DNA of 64,000 nucleotides from Martinezella lusitana (GTDB lineage: Bacteria; Pseudomonadota; Alphaproteobacteria; Rhizobiales; Rhizobiaceae): positions 62,001 through 126,000 of the forward strand of contig NZ_WUEY01000015.1 in assembly GCF_010668395.1 (NCBI RefSeq), written 5' to 3'. Positions 33,219 to 42,173 of this stretch are shown piece after piece (within the stretch, counting starts at the first letter, position 1; each line of letters starts with the position of its first letter). The notes under the pieces were generated by a model. That model was not told where the DNA came from. It searched no databases and worked only from the letters and a program-made list of their open reading frames with translations. Position numbers and translations under genes: made by a program.

Positions 33219-33683
33219 ATGACCGAAAAAGTTTCGTTGCGTAAACTCGACCTTGCGGACATGCCGGCGGCTGCAGCCGTTCACCGGGCCTCCTTCGACG
33301 AGCGGCTTCCGACGCTGTCCGGGCTGCACACGCCGGAGGAAGACGTCGGTTTCTGGAGTGCCGTCGTATTCAAGGATTGCCAGATCTGGGGCGCGGAGGA
33401 GGGTGGCCGCCTGGTCGGCGTCATTGCTTTTCTCGAAGATTGGATCGATCAGCTCTACGTCCTGCCTGAGGCACAAGAGCGCGGTATCGGCAGCCGCCTC
33501 CTCGATGTCGCCAAATCGGCCTATCCGGTCCTTTCGCTCTGGACATTCAAGAGAAATGCGCCGGCGCGTCGCTTTTACGAAAAGCATGGCTTCTTCGTGG
33601 TTGACGAGTCGGACGGGGCAGGCAATGAGGAAAAGGAACCGGATGTGCTTTACAAATGGGAAGCACGCTTGCACCGGATGTAA
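33219..33683 (+). CDS. GNAT-family N-acetyltransferase
   Basis: The 154-residue protein shows the acetyl-CoA binding motif A, YVLPEAQERGIGSRLLD, and the motif B segment NAPARRFYEKHGF. The acceptor substrate is not evident. The ATG at 33219 is two bases after the murI stop, so it is probably co-transcribed with trmJ-murI. Confidence 0.93.
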   Translation: MTEKVSLRKLDLADMPAAAAVHRASFDERLPTLSGLHTPEEDVGFWSAVVFKDCQIWGAEEGGRLVGVIAFLEDWIDQLYVLPEAQERGIGSRLLDVAKSAYPVLSLWTFKRNAPARRFYEKHGFFVVDESDGAGNEEKEPDVLYKWEARLHRM

Positions 33684-33771
33684 TGCAAGGTCTGACTGAG
33701 CGGCGGGATATTGGGAGCTCGATAGTTGATGTCTTTTGAGAATGATTTCTGTGTTGTTGTCGAGGCAAGCC

Positions 33772-34917
33772 ATGCGTCTGCGTGAATGCCACAACTTCCA
33801 TGATTTTCGCCTTCTCGCGAAAAAGCGTCTTCCCGGCCCGATCTTCAACTATATCGACGGCGCAGCCGACGACGAAGTGACGCTGCGGCGAAACACATCG
33901 AGCTTCGAAAGCTGCGATCTCGTTCCCAACGTCCTGCGCGGGGTCAGCGAGATCGACATGTCCGTCACCGTCATGGGACAAAAGCTTGCGACGCCCTTCT
34001 ATTGCTCGCCGACGGCTCTGCAGCGTCTATTCCATCATCAGGGCGAGAACGCGGTCGCTGCCGCGGCGGCCTCGCTCGGCACGATGTTCGGCGTCTCCTC
34101 GCTCGGCACGGTCAGCCTCGAGGAAATCCGCAAGAAGCACGAGGGGCCGCAGGTCTACCAGTTCTATTTCCATAAGGATCGCGGACTGAACCGGGCGATG
34201 ATGGAGCGGGCGAAGGAAGCCGGCGTCAACGTGATGATGCTGACGGTCGACAGCATTACCGGCGGCAATCGCGAGCGCGATCTTCGCACCGGATTTTCTA
34301 TTCCCTTCAAGCTCAATCTGGCGGGCGTCACCCAGTTCGCCATCAAGCCGGCCTGGGCGCTGAACTATGTGACGCATGAGAAATTCCGCCTGCCGCAGCT
34401 CGACGAGCATGTGGACATGAGCGGCGGCGCCATGTCGATCGGCAAGTATTTCACCGAGATGCTCGATCCGTCGATGAACTGGAACGATGTCGCGGAAATG
34501 GTGAAGCATTGGGACGGGCAGTTCTGCCTGAAGGGCATCATGTCGGTCGAGGATGCCAAGCGCGCGGTCGACATCGGATGCACCGGCATCGTGCTTTCGA
34601 ACCATGGCGGCCGGCAATTGGACGGCTCGCGTTCCGCTTTCGATCAGCTGGCGGAGATCGTCGACGCCGTCGGCCATCGCATCGATGTGATGATGGATGG
34701 CGGCATCCAGCGCGGCACGCATGTTTTGAAGGCCCTGTCGCTCGGCGCCAAGGCAGTCGGTCTCGGCCGCTTCTATCTCTATCCTCTGGCCGCTGCCGGC
34801 CAGGCGGGTGTCGAGCGCGCACTGAGGCATTTGCGCACCGAGATCGAGCGCGACATGAAGCTGATGGGCTGCACCTCCGTCAGCCAGTTGTCGCGGGCCA
34901 ATCTGCGGTTCCGCTGA
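33772..34917 (+). CDS. lldD: FMN-dependent alpha-hydroxy-acid (L-lactate) dehydrogenase
   Basis: This 381-residue protein belongs to the LldD/glycolate oxidase family. It shows the N-terminal FNYIDGAADDE, the YQFYFHKDR segment, K in FCLKGIMSVEDAKRAV, the catalytic histidine in SNHGGRQLDG, and the FMN-phosphate region MMDGGIQRGTHV and GLGRFYLYPL. L-lactate is the most likely substrate, but mandelate- or glycolate-type acids are possible. I chose the ATG at 33772, with GAGG six bases upstream; an in-frame ATG at 33736 lacks a site. Confidence 0.9.
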   Translation: MRLRECHNFHDFRLLAKKRLPGPIFNYIDGAADDEVTLRRNTSSFESCDLVPNVLRGVSEIDMSVTVMGQKLATPFYCSPTALQRLFHHQGENAVAAAAASLGTMFGVSSLGTVSLEEIRKKHEGPQVYQFYFHKDRGLNRAMMERAKEAGVNVMMLTVDSITGGNRERDLRTGFSIPFKLNLAGVTQFAIKPAWALNYVTHEKFRLPQLDEHVDMSGGAMSIGKYFTEMLDPSMNWNDVAEMVKHWDGQFCLKGIMSVEDAKRAVDIGCTGIVLSNHGGRQLDGSRSAFDQLAEIVDAVGHRIDVMMDGGIQRGTHVLKALSLGAKAVGLGRFYLYPLAAAGQAGVERALRHLRTEIERDMKLMGCTSVSQLSRANLRFR

Positions 34918-35046
34918 CATCGCGATTGCCTGTGGGTTTTTTCAATCCACGGGCGCGAAGCTTGGAAATCTTTGCTAGACGGAGGCGCGTCCTTTCAGAA
35001 AGATGGGACGCATCCGCGTTTGATTCTCGTTCATAGGGGAAGTGCA

Positions 35047-36564
35047 TTGCAGGTCGGCATCGACATGGGAACGGCGTCCGGCGGGACCAGCGCCCAGCTC
35101 GATATCGAGGAGCTGCTGGCAACCCGTCTCCTGGTGCAGGGCAATTCCGGCTCCGGAAAATCGCACCTGCTGCGGCGGCTGCTGGAGCAGTCCGCGCAAT
35201 GGGTGCAGCAGGTCATCATCGATCCCGAAGGCGATTTCGTCACGCTGGCCGACAAGTTCGGGCATGTGGTGGTCGATGGCGAGCGGACGGAAGCCGAGCT
35301 TGCCGGCATCGCCAACCGCATCCGCCAGCATCGTGTCTCCTGCGTACTGACGCTCGAAGGGCTCGATATCGAGCAGCAGATGCGCGCCGCCGCCGCCTTT
35401 CTCAACGGCATGTTCGATGCCGATCGCGAATTCTGGTATCCGGTGCTGGTCGTGGTCGACGAAGCGCAGATGTTTGCGCCTTCGGTTGGCGGCGACGTCT
35501 CGGAAGATGCGCGCAAGATGTCGCTCGGGGCCATGACCAATCTGATGTGCCGTGGCCGAAAGCGTGGTCTTGCCGGCGTCATCGCGACGCAGCGACTGGC
35601 CAAGCTCGCCAAGAACGTCGCGGCCGAAGCCTCCAACTTCCTGATGGGGCGCACCTTCCTCGATATCGACATGGCCCGCGCCGCCGACCTGCTCGGCATG
35701 GACCGGCGGCAGGCGGAAATGTTCCGAGACCTGAAGCGCGGCAATTTCGTCGCGCTCGGACCCGCACTCTCGCGCCGGCCGCTGCCGATTACCATCGGTG
35801 CGGTGGAGACCTCGGCGCGTTCCTCCAGCCCGAAGCTGATGCCGCTGCCGGATGCGCCGCAGGATGTGGAAGACCTGATCTTCACGCCGGATCCGGAAGA
35901 GTTCACGCGGCCCGTCGTGCGCCGTACGACGCCGGCGCCGCGTCCGACGACCGATATTCTGGCCGAGCTTTCCCGCTCCGTGCCGGCGGCAAGTCCGGCG
36001 CCGGCTGAGCCGAAAATCAGCCAGCCGGAGATGTCGAGCGAGGATCGCGAGGCAAGGGTCGGCGCCGTCCTTTCGGAGATCCTCGACGATCCTGCTTCCG
36101 GCTTCCGGACGGATTCGGTGCTCTATCAGGAATTTCTCGTGCGGCTGCGCATGCGCCGCGTTCCCGGCGCGCCGATGAGCCTGGCGGAGTTCCGCCGCCG
36201 CGTGGCGATTACGCGGTCCGGTGCCGACGAAGAGATCATGGCGACGGATCGATGGGCCACGGCCCTGTCGCTTTCATCGAGCGTGACCGACGACCTGCAG
36301 GGCGTGTTTCTGATGCTGGCCAAAGCAGCCATCAGTGGCGAGCCGTGCCCGTCCGACGCCCGCATCGCCCGTGCTTACGGCACCCATTCGGCGCGTCGCG
36401 CGCGTCGTCTCCTCGGCTATTTCGAGGAGCAGGGCAGCGTCGTCGTTCATACCGATTTCTCCGGCCGGCGCGTCGTCGCGTTTCCGGATATGGATTGTCA
36501 GACCGCGCCGGGCGATGCCAATGCGCCCGATATGGATGGTGGCGAGCGGGCCGCGGCGGAATAG
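35047..36564 (+). CDS. HerA/VirB4-like P-loop ATPase (DUF853-type)
   Basis: The protein has Walker A in VQGNSGSGKSHLLRRL near residue 35, IIDPEGDFVTLADKF, and Walker B in LVVVDEAQMFAP, then a conserved CRGRKRGLAGVIATQRLAKL. This is the HerA/FtsK-like superfamily of DNA or protein pumping ATPases. The C-terminal 210 residues are a Pro-rich linker and a domain of unknown function. The TTG at 35047 is preceded by AGGGGAA; no better start exists downstream for about seven codons. Function is unknown; no NurA-like partner nuclease is adjacent. Confidence 0.82.
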   Translation: MQVGIDMGTASGGTSAQLDIEELLATRLLVQGNSGSGKSHLLRRLLEQSAQWVQQVIIDPEGDFVTLADKFGHVVVDGERTEAELAGIANRIRQHRVSCVLTLEGLDIEQQMRAAAAFLNGMFDADREFWYPVLVVVDEAQMFAPSVGGDVSEDARKMSLGAMTNLMCRGRKRGLAGVIATQRLAKLAKNVAAEASNFLMGRTFLDIDMARAADLLGMDRRQAEMFRDLKRGNFVALGPALSRRPLPITIGAVETSARSSSPKLMPLPDAPQDVEDLIFTPDPEEFTRPVVRRTTPAPRPTTDILAELSRSVPAASPAPAEPKISQPEMSSEDREARVGAVLSEILDDPASGFRTDSVLYQEFLVRLRMRRVPGAPMSLAEFRRRVAITRSGADEEIMATDRWATALSLSSSVTDDLQGVFLMLAKAAISGEPCPSDARIARAYGTHSARRARRLLGYFEEQGSVVVHTDFSGRRVVAFPDMDCQTAPGDANAPDMDGGERAAAE

Positions 36565-36634
36565 CTGTCGTATTCTCGAACAAGAGCATCCGACGCTGTT
36601 GACATTTTCATGACGCCCCCTTAAAGACCGCCCC

Positions 36635-36664
36635 AACACCGGGCAGAAATGTCCGGTGTTTCAT
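36635..36664 (+). terminator. Terminator-like hairpin after the ATPase gene
   Basis: aacaccgg (36635-36642) and ccggtgtt (36653-36660) form an 8-bp stem followed by tcattt. Confidence 0.65.
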
Positions 36665-36796
36665 TTGACATGTCCCGTGGCTTTCTCCGTTCGCTAATGT
36701 GAGAAGCCTGTCAGAGCTCGAAAACAGAGTTCAGAGGAGGGCGTGTTTCCTTCGCGGTTCGGCAACGGACCGCGGCAACGTTTGAAAGGAAATGCG

Positions 36797-37414
36797 ATGA
36801 GCAAGCGCGAATCGTCCAAGTACAAAATTGACCGCCGTATGGGCGAGAACATCTGGGGTCGTCCGAAGTCCCCGGTAAACCGTCGCGAATACGGCCCGGG
36901 CCAGCACGGCCAGCGCCGCAAGGGCAAGCTCTCGGACTTCGGCGTGCAGCTGCGCGCCAAGCAGAAGCTGAAGGGCTACTACGGCGACCTGCGCGAGAAG
37001 CAGTTCCGCGCCATCTTCGCCGAAGCTGACCGCCGCAAGGGCGACACCTCGGAAAACCTGATCGGCCTGCTCGAATCGCGCCTCGACGCGATCGTCTACC
37101 GCGCCAAGTTCGTTCCGACCGTTTTCGCAGCGCGTCAGTTCGTCAACCATGGCCACGTCACGGTGAACGGCGTTCGCGTCAACATCGGTTCGTACCGCTG
37201 CAAGGCTGGCGACGTTATCGAAGTTCGCGAAAAGTCCAAGCAGCTCGTGACCGTTCTGGAATCGGTTTCGCTCGCTGAGCGCGACGTTCCGGACTACATC
37301 GAAGCCGACCACAACAAGATGGTTGCGACCTTCGCTCGCGTTCCGGCCCTCAGCGACGTTCCTTACGCCGTTGTCATGGAACCGCATCTGGTCGTCGAAT
37401 TCTATTCGCGTTAA
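36797..37414 (+). CDS. rpsD: 30S ribosomal protein S4
   Basis: S4 nucleates 30S assembly by binding 16S rRNA. The 205-residue protein has the conserved N-terminal basic region, GRPKSPVNRREYGPGQHG, and the S4 RNA-binding domain, SRLDAIVYRAKF and ARQFVNHGHVTVNG. The cysteine-rich zinc motif of some S4 proteins is absent, as in other C-minus forms. The ATG at 36797 has AAAGGAA upstream. It stands alone outside the main ribosomal operons, as usual in rhizobia. Confidence 0.99.
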   Translation: MSKRESSKYKIDRRMGENIWGRPKSPVNRREYGPGQHGQRRKGKLSDFGVQLRAKQKLKGYYGDLREKQFRAIFAEADRRKGDTSENLIGLLESRLDAIVYRAKFVPTVFAARQFVNHGHVTVNGVRVNIGSYRCKAGDVIEVREKSKQLVTVLESVSLAERDVPDYIEADHNKMVATFARVPALSDVPYAVVMEPHLVVEFYSR

Positions 37415-37440
37415 TAAGCGGATAACTTTCTTGATGAATG

Positions 37441-37467
37441 AAAAGCCGCTCGGTTCGAGCGGCTTTT
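37441..37467 (+). terminator. Strong Rho-independent terminator after rpsD
   Basis: A 12-bp stem (37441-37452 and 37456-37467) with a GTT loop ends in a run of six T residues. The glsA ribosome site follows only about 10 bases later. Confidence 0.93.
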
Positions 37468-37485
37468 TTGTCTTTGGAGCGCCTC

Positions 37486-38415
37486 ATGACGGATTTGCAG
37501 GCCATTCTCGACGGTATTTACACGGAGCTTTCGCCGCGCATCGGTGAAGGCAAGGTTGCCGACTACATTCCCGAACTGGCAAAGGTCGATCCGAAGCAGT
37601 TCGGCATGGCGATCGCTACCGTGAACGGCGATGTCTACAGCATCGGCGATGCCGGCATTCCCTTCTCCATCCAGAGCATTTCCAAGGTCTTCATGCTGAC
37701 GCTGGCGCTCGGCAAGGTGGGCGAAAGCCTCTGGAAGCGCGTGGGACGCGAACCCTCCGGCACGGCCTTCAATTCCATCGTTCAGCTGGAGCGGGAAGAG
37801 GGTATCCCGCGCAATCCCTTCATCAATGCGGGTGCGATCGCCGTCAGCGATGTCGTGCTGGCCGGACATGAACCGCGCGAGGCCATCGGCGAGCTGTTGC
37901 GCTTCGTGCGCTATGTGGCCGACGACGAATCGATCAGCATAGACGACAAGGTCGCGCGTTCGGAGACGCAGACCGGCTTTCGCAATTTCGCCCTGGCAAA
38001 TTTCATGCGCGCCTACGGCAATATCCACCATCCGGTCGAGCATGTGCTCGGCGTCTATTTCCATCAATGCGCGCTTTCCATGAGCTGCCAGCAGCTTGCC
38101 AGGGCGGGGCTCTATCTCGCCGCGCGCGGCAGCAACCCGATCACCGGCCATTCGGTCGTGTCGCCGAAGCGGGCGCGGCGCATCAATGCGCTGATGCTGA
38201 CCTGCGGCCATTATGACGGCTCCGGCGATTTTGCCTATCATGTCGGCCTGCCGGGCAAGAGCGGTGTCGGCGGCGGCATCATGGCGGTCGCGCCGGGCAT
38301 CGGCTCGATCGCCGCCTGGTCGCCAGGGTTGAACAAGGTCGGTAATTCGCAGCTCGGCGCGGTCGCGCTGGAAATGCTGGCGGCTCGCACAGGCTGGTCG
38401 GTATTCGGCGATTGA
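37486..38415 (+). CDS. glsA: Glutaminase A
   Basis: Hydrolyses glutamine to glutamate and ammonia. The 309-residue protein has the beta-lactamase-like serine catalytic motif S-I-S-K in SIQSISKVF near residue 65, the NPFINAGAI segment, and the LPGKSGVGGGI segment near the C-terminus. Length matches bacterial GlsA. The ATG at 37486 has GGAG seven bases upstream, directly behind the rpsD terminator, so its promoter must lie in or before rpsD or within that short gap. Confidence 0.96.
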   Translation: MTDLQAILDGIYTELSPRIGEGKVADYIPELAKVDPKQFGMAIATVNGDVYSIGDAGIPFSIQSISKVFMLTLALGKVGESLWKRVGREPSGTAFNSIVQLEREEGIPRNPFINAGAIAVSDVVLAGHEPREAIGELLRFVRYVADDESISIDDKVARSETQTGFRNFALANFMRAYGNIHHPVEHVLGVYFHQCALSMSCQQLARAGLYLAARGSNPITGHSVVSPKRARRINALMLTCGHYDGSGDFAYHVGLPGKSGVGGGIMAVAPGIGSIAAWSPGLNKVGNSQLGAVALEMLAARTGWSVFGD

Positions 38416-38475
38416 TGCGGTGTCTTCTTGGCGTGCTTTCTGCTATCAGCGTGGCAAGATACTGAGGACGATGGA

Positions 38476-39372
38476 ATGAATATCGCAACTGCGGTGATGG
38501 ACGAAATCGATATCGAGGCTGAAGACGGCGGCTCCGGCGTGCATCCGATGTTTCTCGATGCCCCTCGCTCAGTCTCCTTCAATAAGCTGCGCAAGCGCCT
38601 GTTGCGGCAGGTGCGTCAGGCTCTGGAAGATTTCCAGATGCTGAAGGGCCAGAAGCGCTGGCTGGTCGGGCTTTCCGGCGGCAAGGATTCCTACGGGCTC
38701 CTGGCGCTCCTGCTCGATCTGAAGTGGCGTGGTCTGCTGCCGGTGGAGCTTATCGCCTGCAATCTCGACCAGGGCCAGCCGAACTTCCCGAAGCATATAT
38801 TGCCCGAATATCTGACGAAGATCGGCGTTGCGCATCGCATCGAATATCGCGACACCTATTCCATCGTGAAGGAGAAGGTGCCGGAGGGCGCGACCTATTG
38901 TTCGCTCTGTTCGCGCCTGCGCCGCGGCAATCTCTACCGCATTGCCCGCGAGGAGGGGTGCGACGCGCTGGTGCTCGGCCATCATCGCGAGGACATCCTC
39001 GAAACCTTCTTCATGAACTTTTTCCACGGTGGCCGCCTGGCCTCTATGCCGGCAAAACTTCTGAACGACGAGGGTGATCTGATGCTGCTGCGGCCGCTTG
39101 CCTATGCGGCGGAGGATGACCTCGCCAAGTTTGCCGCCGCCATGCAGTTTCCGATCATTCCCTGCGATCTCTGCGGCTCGCAGGACGGGCTGCAGCGCAA
39201 CGCCATGAAGGACATGCTTGCCGACATCGAGCGGCGCATGCCGGGCCGCAAGGATACGATGCTGCGCGCGCTGGCGCATGTGAATCCGTCACACCTGCTC
39301 GATCCGAAATTGTTCGACTTCGCCGGCTTGATGACCGGAGGGTCTTCGGTAGGACGAACGGCGGCAGATTAG
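38476..39372 (+). CDS. ttcA: tRNA 2-thiocytidine(32) synthetase TtcA
   Basis: TtcA thiolates cytidine 32 in tRNA through an iron-sulfur cluster. The 298-residue protein has the PP-loop SGGKDS and the two CXXC motifs, CSLC and CDLC, that hold the cluster. The ATG at 38476 is chosen from the frame; a nearby ATG at 38471 is out of frame. It acts on the same tRNA position that TrmJ (31.6 kb) methylates. Confidence 0.95.
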   Translation: MNIATAVMDEIDIEAEDGGSGVHPMFLDAPRSVSFNKLRKRLLRQVRQALEDFQMLKGQKRWLVGLSGGKDSYGLLALLLDLKWRGLLPVELIACNLDQGQPNFPKHILPEYLTKIGVAHRIEYRDTYSIVKEKVPEGATYCSLCSRLRRGNLYRIAREEGCDALVLGHHREDILETFFMNFFHGGRLASMPAKLLNDEGDLMLLRPLAYAAEDDLAKFAAAMQFPIIPCDLCGSQDGLQRNAMKDMLADIERRMPGRKDTMLRALAHVNPSHLLDPKLFDFAGLMTGGSSVGRTAAD

Positions 39373-39440
39373 GTAGTTTTGCCACACCGATGTCATCGAA
39401 TCGGGCATAAGAGGAAGCCCTTTCAAAACAAAGGCCTCCG

Positions 39441-40268
39441 ATGATTTTCTCCGATGCAGATTTCGACCACCTGATGACGACTGTTGCCGAGGCGGCGGCA
39501 CAGGAAATCCTCCCGCGCTTCCGCAATCTGGTCGCCGGCGACATATCGGAAAAGACCTCGGCCATCGATCTGGTGACAGAGGCCGATCTGCTGGCCGAGC
39601 AGCGTATCACCGCAGCGCTGAAAGCGCGTTTTCCGAGCGCACTTATCGTTGGAGAGGAGGCCTATGAGGCCGACAAGTCGGTCGTGCCCGCTCTGGCGCA
39701 TGCGGAGCTGGCCTTCGCCATCGATCCGGTCGATGGCACGTTCAATTTCGCGGCCGGCCTGCCGGTGTTCGGGACGATGGTGGCCGTCGTTGCCAATGGC
39801 GAGACGATCGCCAGCGTGATCCACGATCCCGTGCTCGGCGATACCGTGACTGCCATGAAGGGTTCCGGCACTTTCCTGCGTCGGCAGGCAGGGCAGGCGA
39901 GGCGGCTTTCCGTGGCTGCGCCGGCTCCCCTGAGCGCGATGACGGGCGCCATATCCTGGGCTCATATGGATGAACCGGACAGGTCCCGCATCTGCAGCAA
40001 TCTCTCGAAGGCCCGCATGGCCTTTGCGCTCAATTGTTCGGCCTACGAATATTGGATGGCGACATCCGGCAAGTGGCATTTCATCGGCCATTCCAAGCTG
40101 ATGCCATGGGATCATCTCGCCGGCGTGCTCGCGCATCAGGAAGCTGGCGGCTATACCGCCAAGTTCGATGGTTCGCCCTACAAGCCCGGCGAAACGGAGG
40201 GCGGCATCATCTCCGCGCCGGACGAGGAAAGCTGGCAGATGATCCGCCGCGAGATCATCGGTGCCTGA
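39441..40268 (+). CDS. Inositol monophosphatase-family phosphatase (first of tandem pair)
   Basis: The 275-residue protein has the Li-sensitive phosphatase signatures: metal-binding GEEAYE, DPVDGTFNFAAGLP, and the late W-D-H-L-A-G. It could act on inositol phosphate, histidinol phosphate or PAP; nothing here decides. It is followed 17 bases later by a paralogue, so the pair arose by duplication and is probably co-transcribed. Confidence 0.9.
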   Translation: MIFSDADFDHLMTTVAEAAAQEILPRFRNLVAGDISEKTSAIDLVTEADLLAEQRITAALKARFPSALIVGEEAYEADKSVVPALAHAELAFAIDPVDGTFNFAAGLPVFGTMVAVVANGETIASVIHDPVLGDTVTAMKGSGTFLRRQAGQARRLSVAAPAPLSAMTGAISWAHMDEPDRSRICSNLSKARMAFALNCSAYEYWMATSGKWHFIGHSKLMPWDHLAGVLAHQEAGGYTAKFDGSPYKPGETEGGIISAPDEESWQMIRREIIGA

Positions 40269-40285
40269 AAGCAGAAGGAAAGAGC

Positions 40286-41110
40286 ATGACATCGCTTGTT
40301 GACGTTACGACCCTCGCTCATGTGCTGCGACGCGCGGCACAGACGGAGATCCTGCCGCGTTTCCGCAGGCTGGGCAGCGACGATGTCCGCGCCAAGAGCG
40401 AGGCGACCGATCTGGTGACGGAAGCCGATGAGCGTGCCGAATGCATGATAAAGGCCGAGGTTTCCCGGCTTTGGCCCGAGGCGCTCTTCGTCGGCGAGGA
40501 ATCGGTTGCCGCCGAGCCGGCGCTGCTGAACAAGCTGCAGGATGCCGATTTTGCCATCATCGTCGATCCGGTCGACGGCACATTCAACTTTGCCGCCGGC
40601 ATTCCGGCATTCGGCGTCATGGCTTCGGTCGTCTCGAAAGGCGAGACGGTCGCAGGCATCATTTTCGATCCGATGGGCGACGATTGGGTGCTGGCGGAGC
40701 GCGGCAGCGGCGCATGGCTGCGCCGGCCCGATGGCGAGATGCTGCGTCTCAAAGTGACCGGGCCGGTTGTGCTCGACGAATTGGTCGGCATGGCAGCCAC
40801 GGGCTACCTACCCAAGGCAAAGCGCGCCGAGATCATGGGCAATCTCGCCAAGGTGCGCTACGCGACCAGCTATCGATGCGCGGCCCATGAATACCGGACC
40901 CTCGCGGGCGGCTATGTGCACTATCTCATGTACAACAAGCTGATGCCCTGGGATCACCTGGCGGGATCGCTGATTTCGCAGGAAGCGGGCGCCTATGTCC
41001 GTCGTTTCGATGGCTCGCCCTATCTGCCGCATCATCTCGATGGCGGGCTGCTGGCGGCCGTCGACAAGGATACCTGGGAACTGCTGCGGCGCGATGTCTT
41101 TACTCTTTAG
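40286..41110 (+). CDS. Inositol monophosphatase-family phosphatase (second of tandem pair)
   Basis: The 274-residue protein has the same motifs as its neighbour: GEESVA, DPVDGTFNFAAGIP and PWDHLAGSL. The two proteins share the whole architecture but differ clearly in the segments between motifs, so they may differ in substrate. The ATG at 40286 has AAGGAA upstream. Confidence 0.9.
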   Translation: MTSLVDVTTLAHVLRRAAQTEILPRFRRLGSDDVRAKSEATDLVTEADERAECMIKAEVSRLWPEALFVGEESVAAEPALLNKLQDADFAIIVDPVDGTFNFAAGIPAFGVMASVVSKGETVAGIIFDPMGDDWVLAERGSGAWLRRPDGEMLRLKVTGPVVLDELVGMAATGYLPKAKRAEIMGNLAKVRYATSYRCAAHEYRTLAGGYVHYLMYNKLMPWDHLAGSLISQEAGAYVRRFDGSPYLPHHLDGGLLAAVDKDTWELLRRDVFTL

Positions 41111-41225
41111 GGCGGCCCATACGGGCTTATAGCCGGGGCGACCACTTGGAAAGTGGCAGCGGGAGAGCTATCTTCCTTGCAACATGCAGGAGCCTTGGTG
41201 GGCGCCTGCTGCCGGGATGAGGTCG

Positions 41226-42155
41226 ATGTCCGAGACAAGCCGCAAGCTGACCACTATCTTCTGCGCCGACGTGCAGGACTACTCGCGTCTTATGGGCAAG
41301 GATGAGGAGGGGACGCTATCGATCCTCCGTCGTTATCGCGATGCGATGAAACGACTGATCGAGGCGCATGGCGGCCGGGTCATCAACACCTGGGGCGACG
41401 GCGTCTTTGCCGAATTTCCAAGCGTCGTCGAAGCAGTACGCGCAGCGATCGACACCCAGAACGAGCTTGCCGGCTATAATGCCTTCTGCGATCCCGACAA
41501 GCAGATGCTTTTCCGGATCGGGCTCAATCTCGGTGACGTGATTGCCGACGGCGACGATCTTTATGGCGATGGCGTCAACATCGCCGCCCGGCTGCAATCG
41601 CGCGCCGCCGCGGGCGGCATCGTCATTTCCAGCACGGTCTACGACCAGGTCCGTAACAAGGTCGCGGTCGGTTTCGATTTTCTCGGGCAGTTGGAAGTCA
41701 AGAATATCGAGGGTGGCGTGCCGAGTTACGCAGTGCGTATCGGAGGCATGCAGGTCGTCGATATCGCCTCCGATTATCGGCCGGCACCGGAGCCCACCCC
41801 GGCGCGCGCGCCGGATGTCGCGACGCCGGAACCTGCTCTGCAGGATTGGCGGCGCAGCATCGGAGTGTCGCTTGTCGTCGTCATCGGCCTTGCCGCCTTC
41901 AACCTCATGAGCTGGCATGGCGAATTCTGGGCAAAATGGCCCATACTCGCCATCCTCTGGGTTGCGGCGTTCCGTTTCGTTCGAAGCAACAAGCAGATCG
42001 ATATCGGCATCGCCAGCATGGCCATCACCGGTGTCGGTCTCATGGTGATCAATATTTTCACCTGGCACGGCACACCCTGGGCGATCTGGCCCCTGCTGGG
42101 GCTTGCGATCGCCGCGGCGCTGCGCTGGGTCAATCGCCCGCGCAGCGACGCATAA
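41226..42155 (+). CDS. Class III adenylate/guanylate cyclase with C-terminal membrane domain
   Basis: Residues 1-180 form a class III cyclase domain: TIFCADVQDYSRLM with the first metal aspartate, then NTWGDGVFAEF with the second. It makes a cyclic nucleotide, probably cAMP. After a Pro-rich linker come four membrane segments in two repeats, each with a W-H-G-x-x-W-A-x-W-P pattern. I chose the ATG at 41226 because the family starts near MSETSRKLTTIF. Its ribosome site is close; ATG codons at 41217 and 41184 are alternatives. Confidence 0.88.
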   Translation: MSETSRKLTTIFCADVQDYSRLMGKDEEGTLSILRRYRDAMKRLIEAHGGRVINTWGDGVFAEFPSVVEAVRAAIDTQNELAGYNAFCDPDKQMLFRIGLNLGDVIADGDDLYGDGVNIAARLQSRAAAGGIVISSTVYDQVRNKVAVGFDFLGQLEVKNIEGGVPSYAVRIGGMQVVDIASDYRPAPEPTPARAPDVATPEPALQDWRRSIGVSLVVVIGLAAFNLMSWHGEFWAKWPILAILWVAAFRFVRSNKQIDIGIASMAITGVGLMVINIFTWHGTPWAIWPLLGLAIAAALRWVNRPRSDA

Positions 42156-42173
42156 AACGAGGCGCAGCGCCGC

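Noticed and set aside
36661..36700. TTGACA before rpsD as a promoter
   Set aside because: The nearest -10-like sequence is at the wrong spacing.
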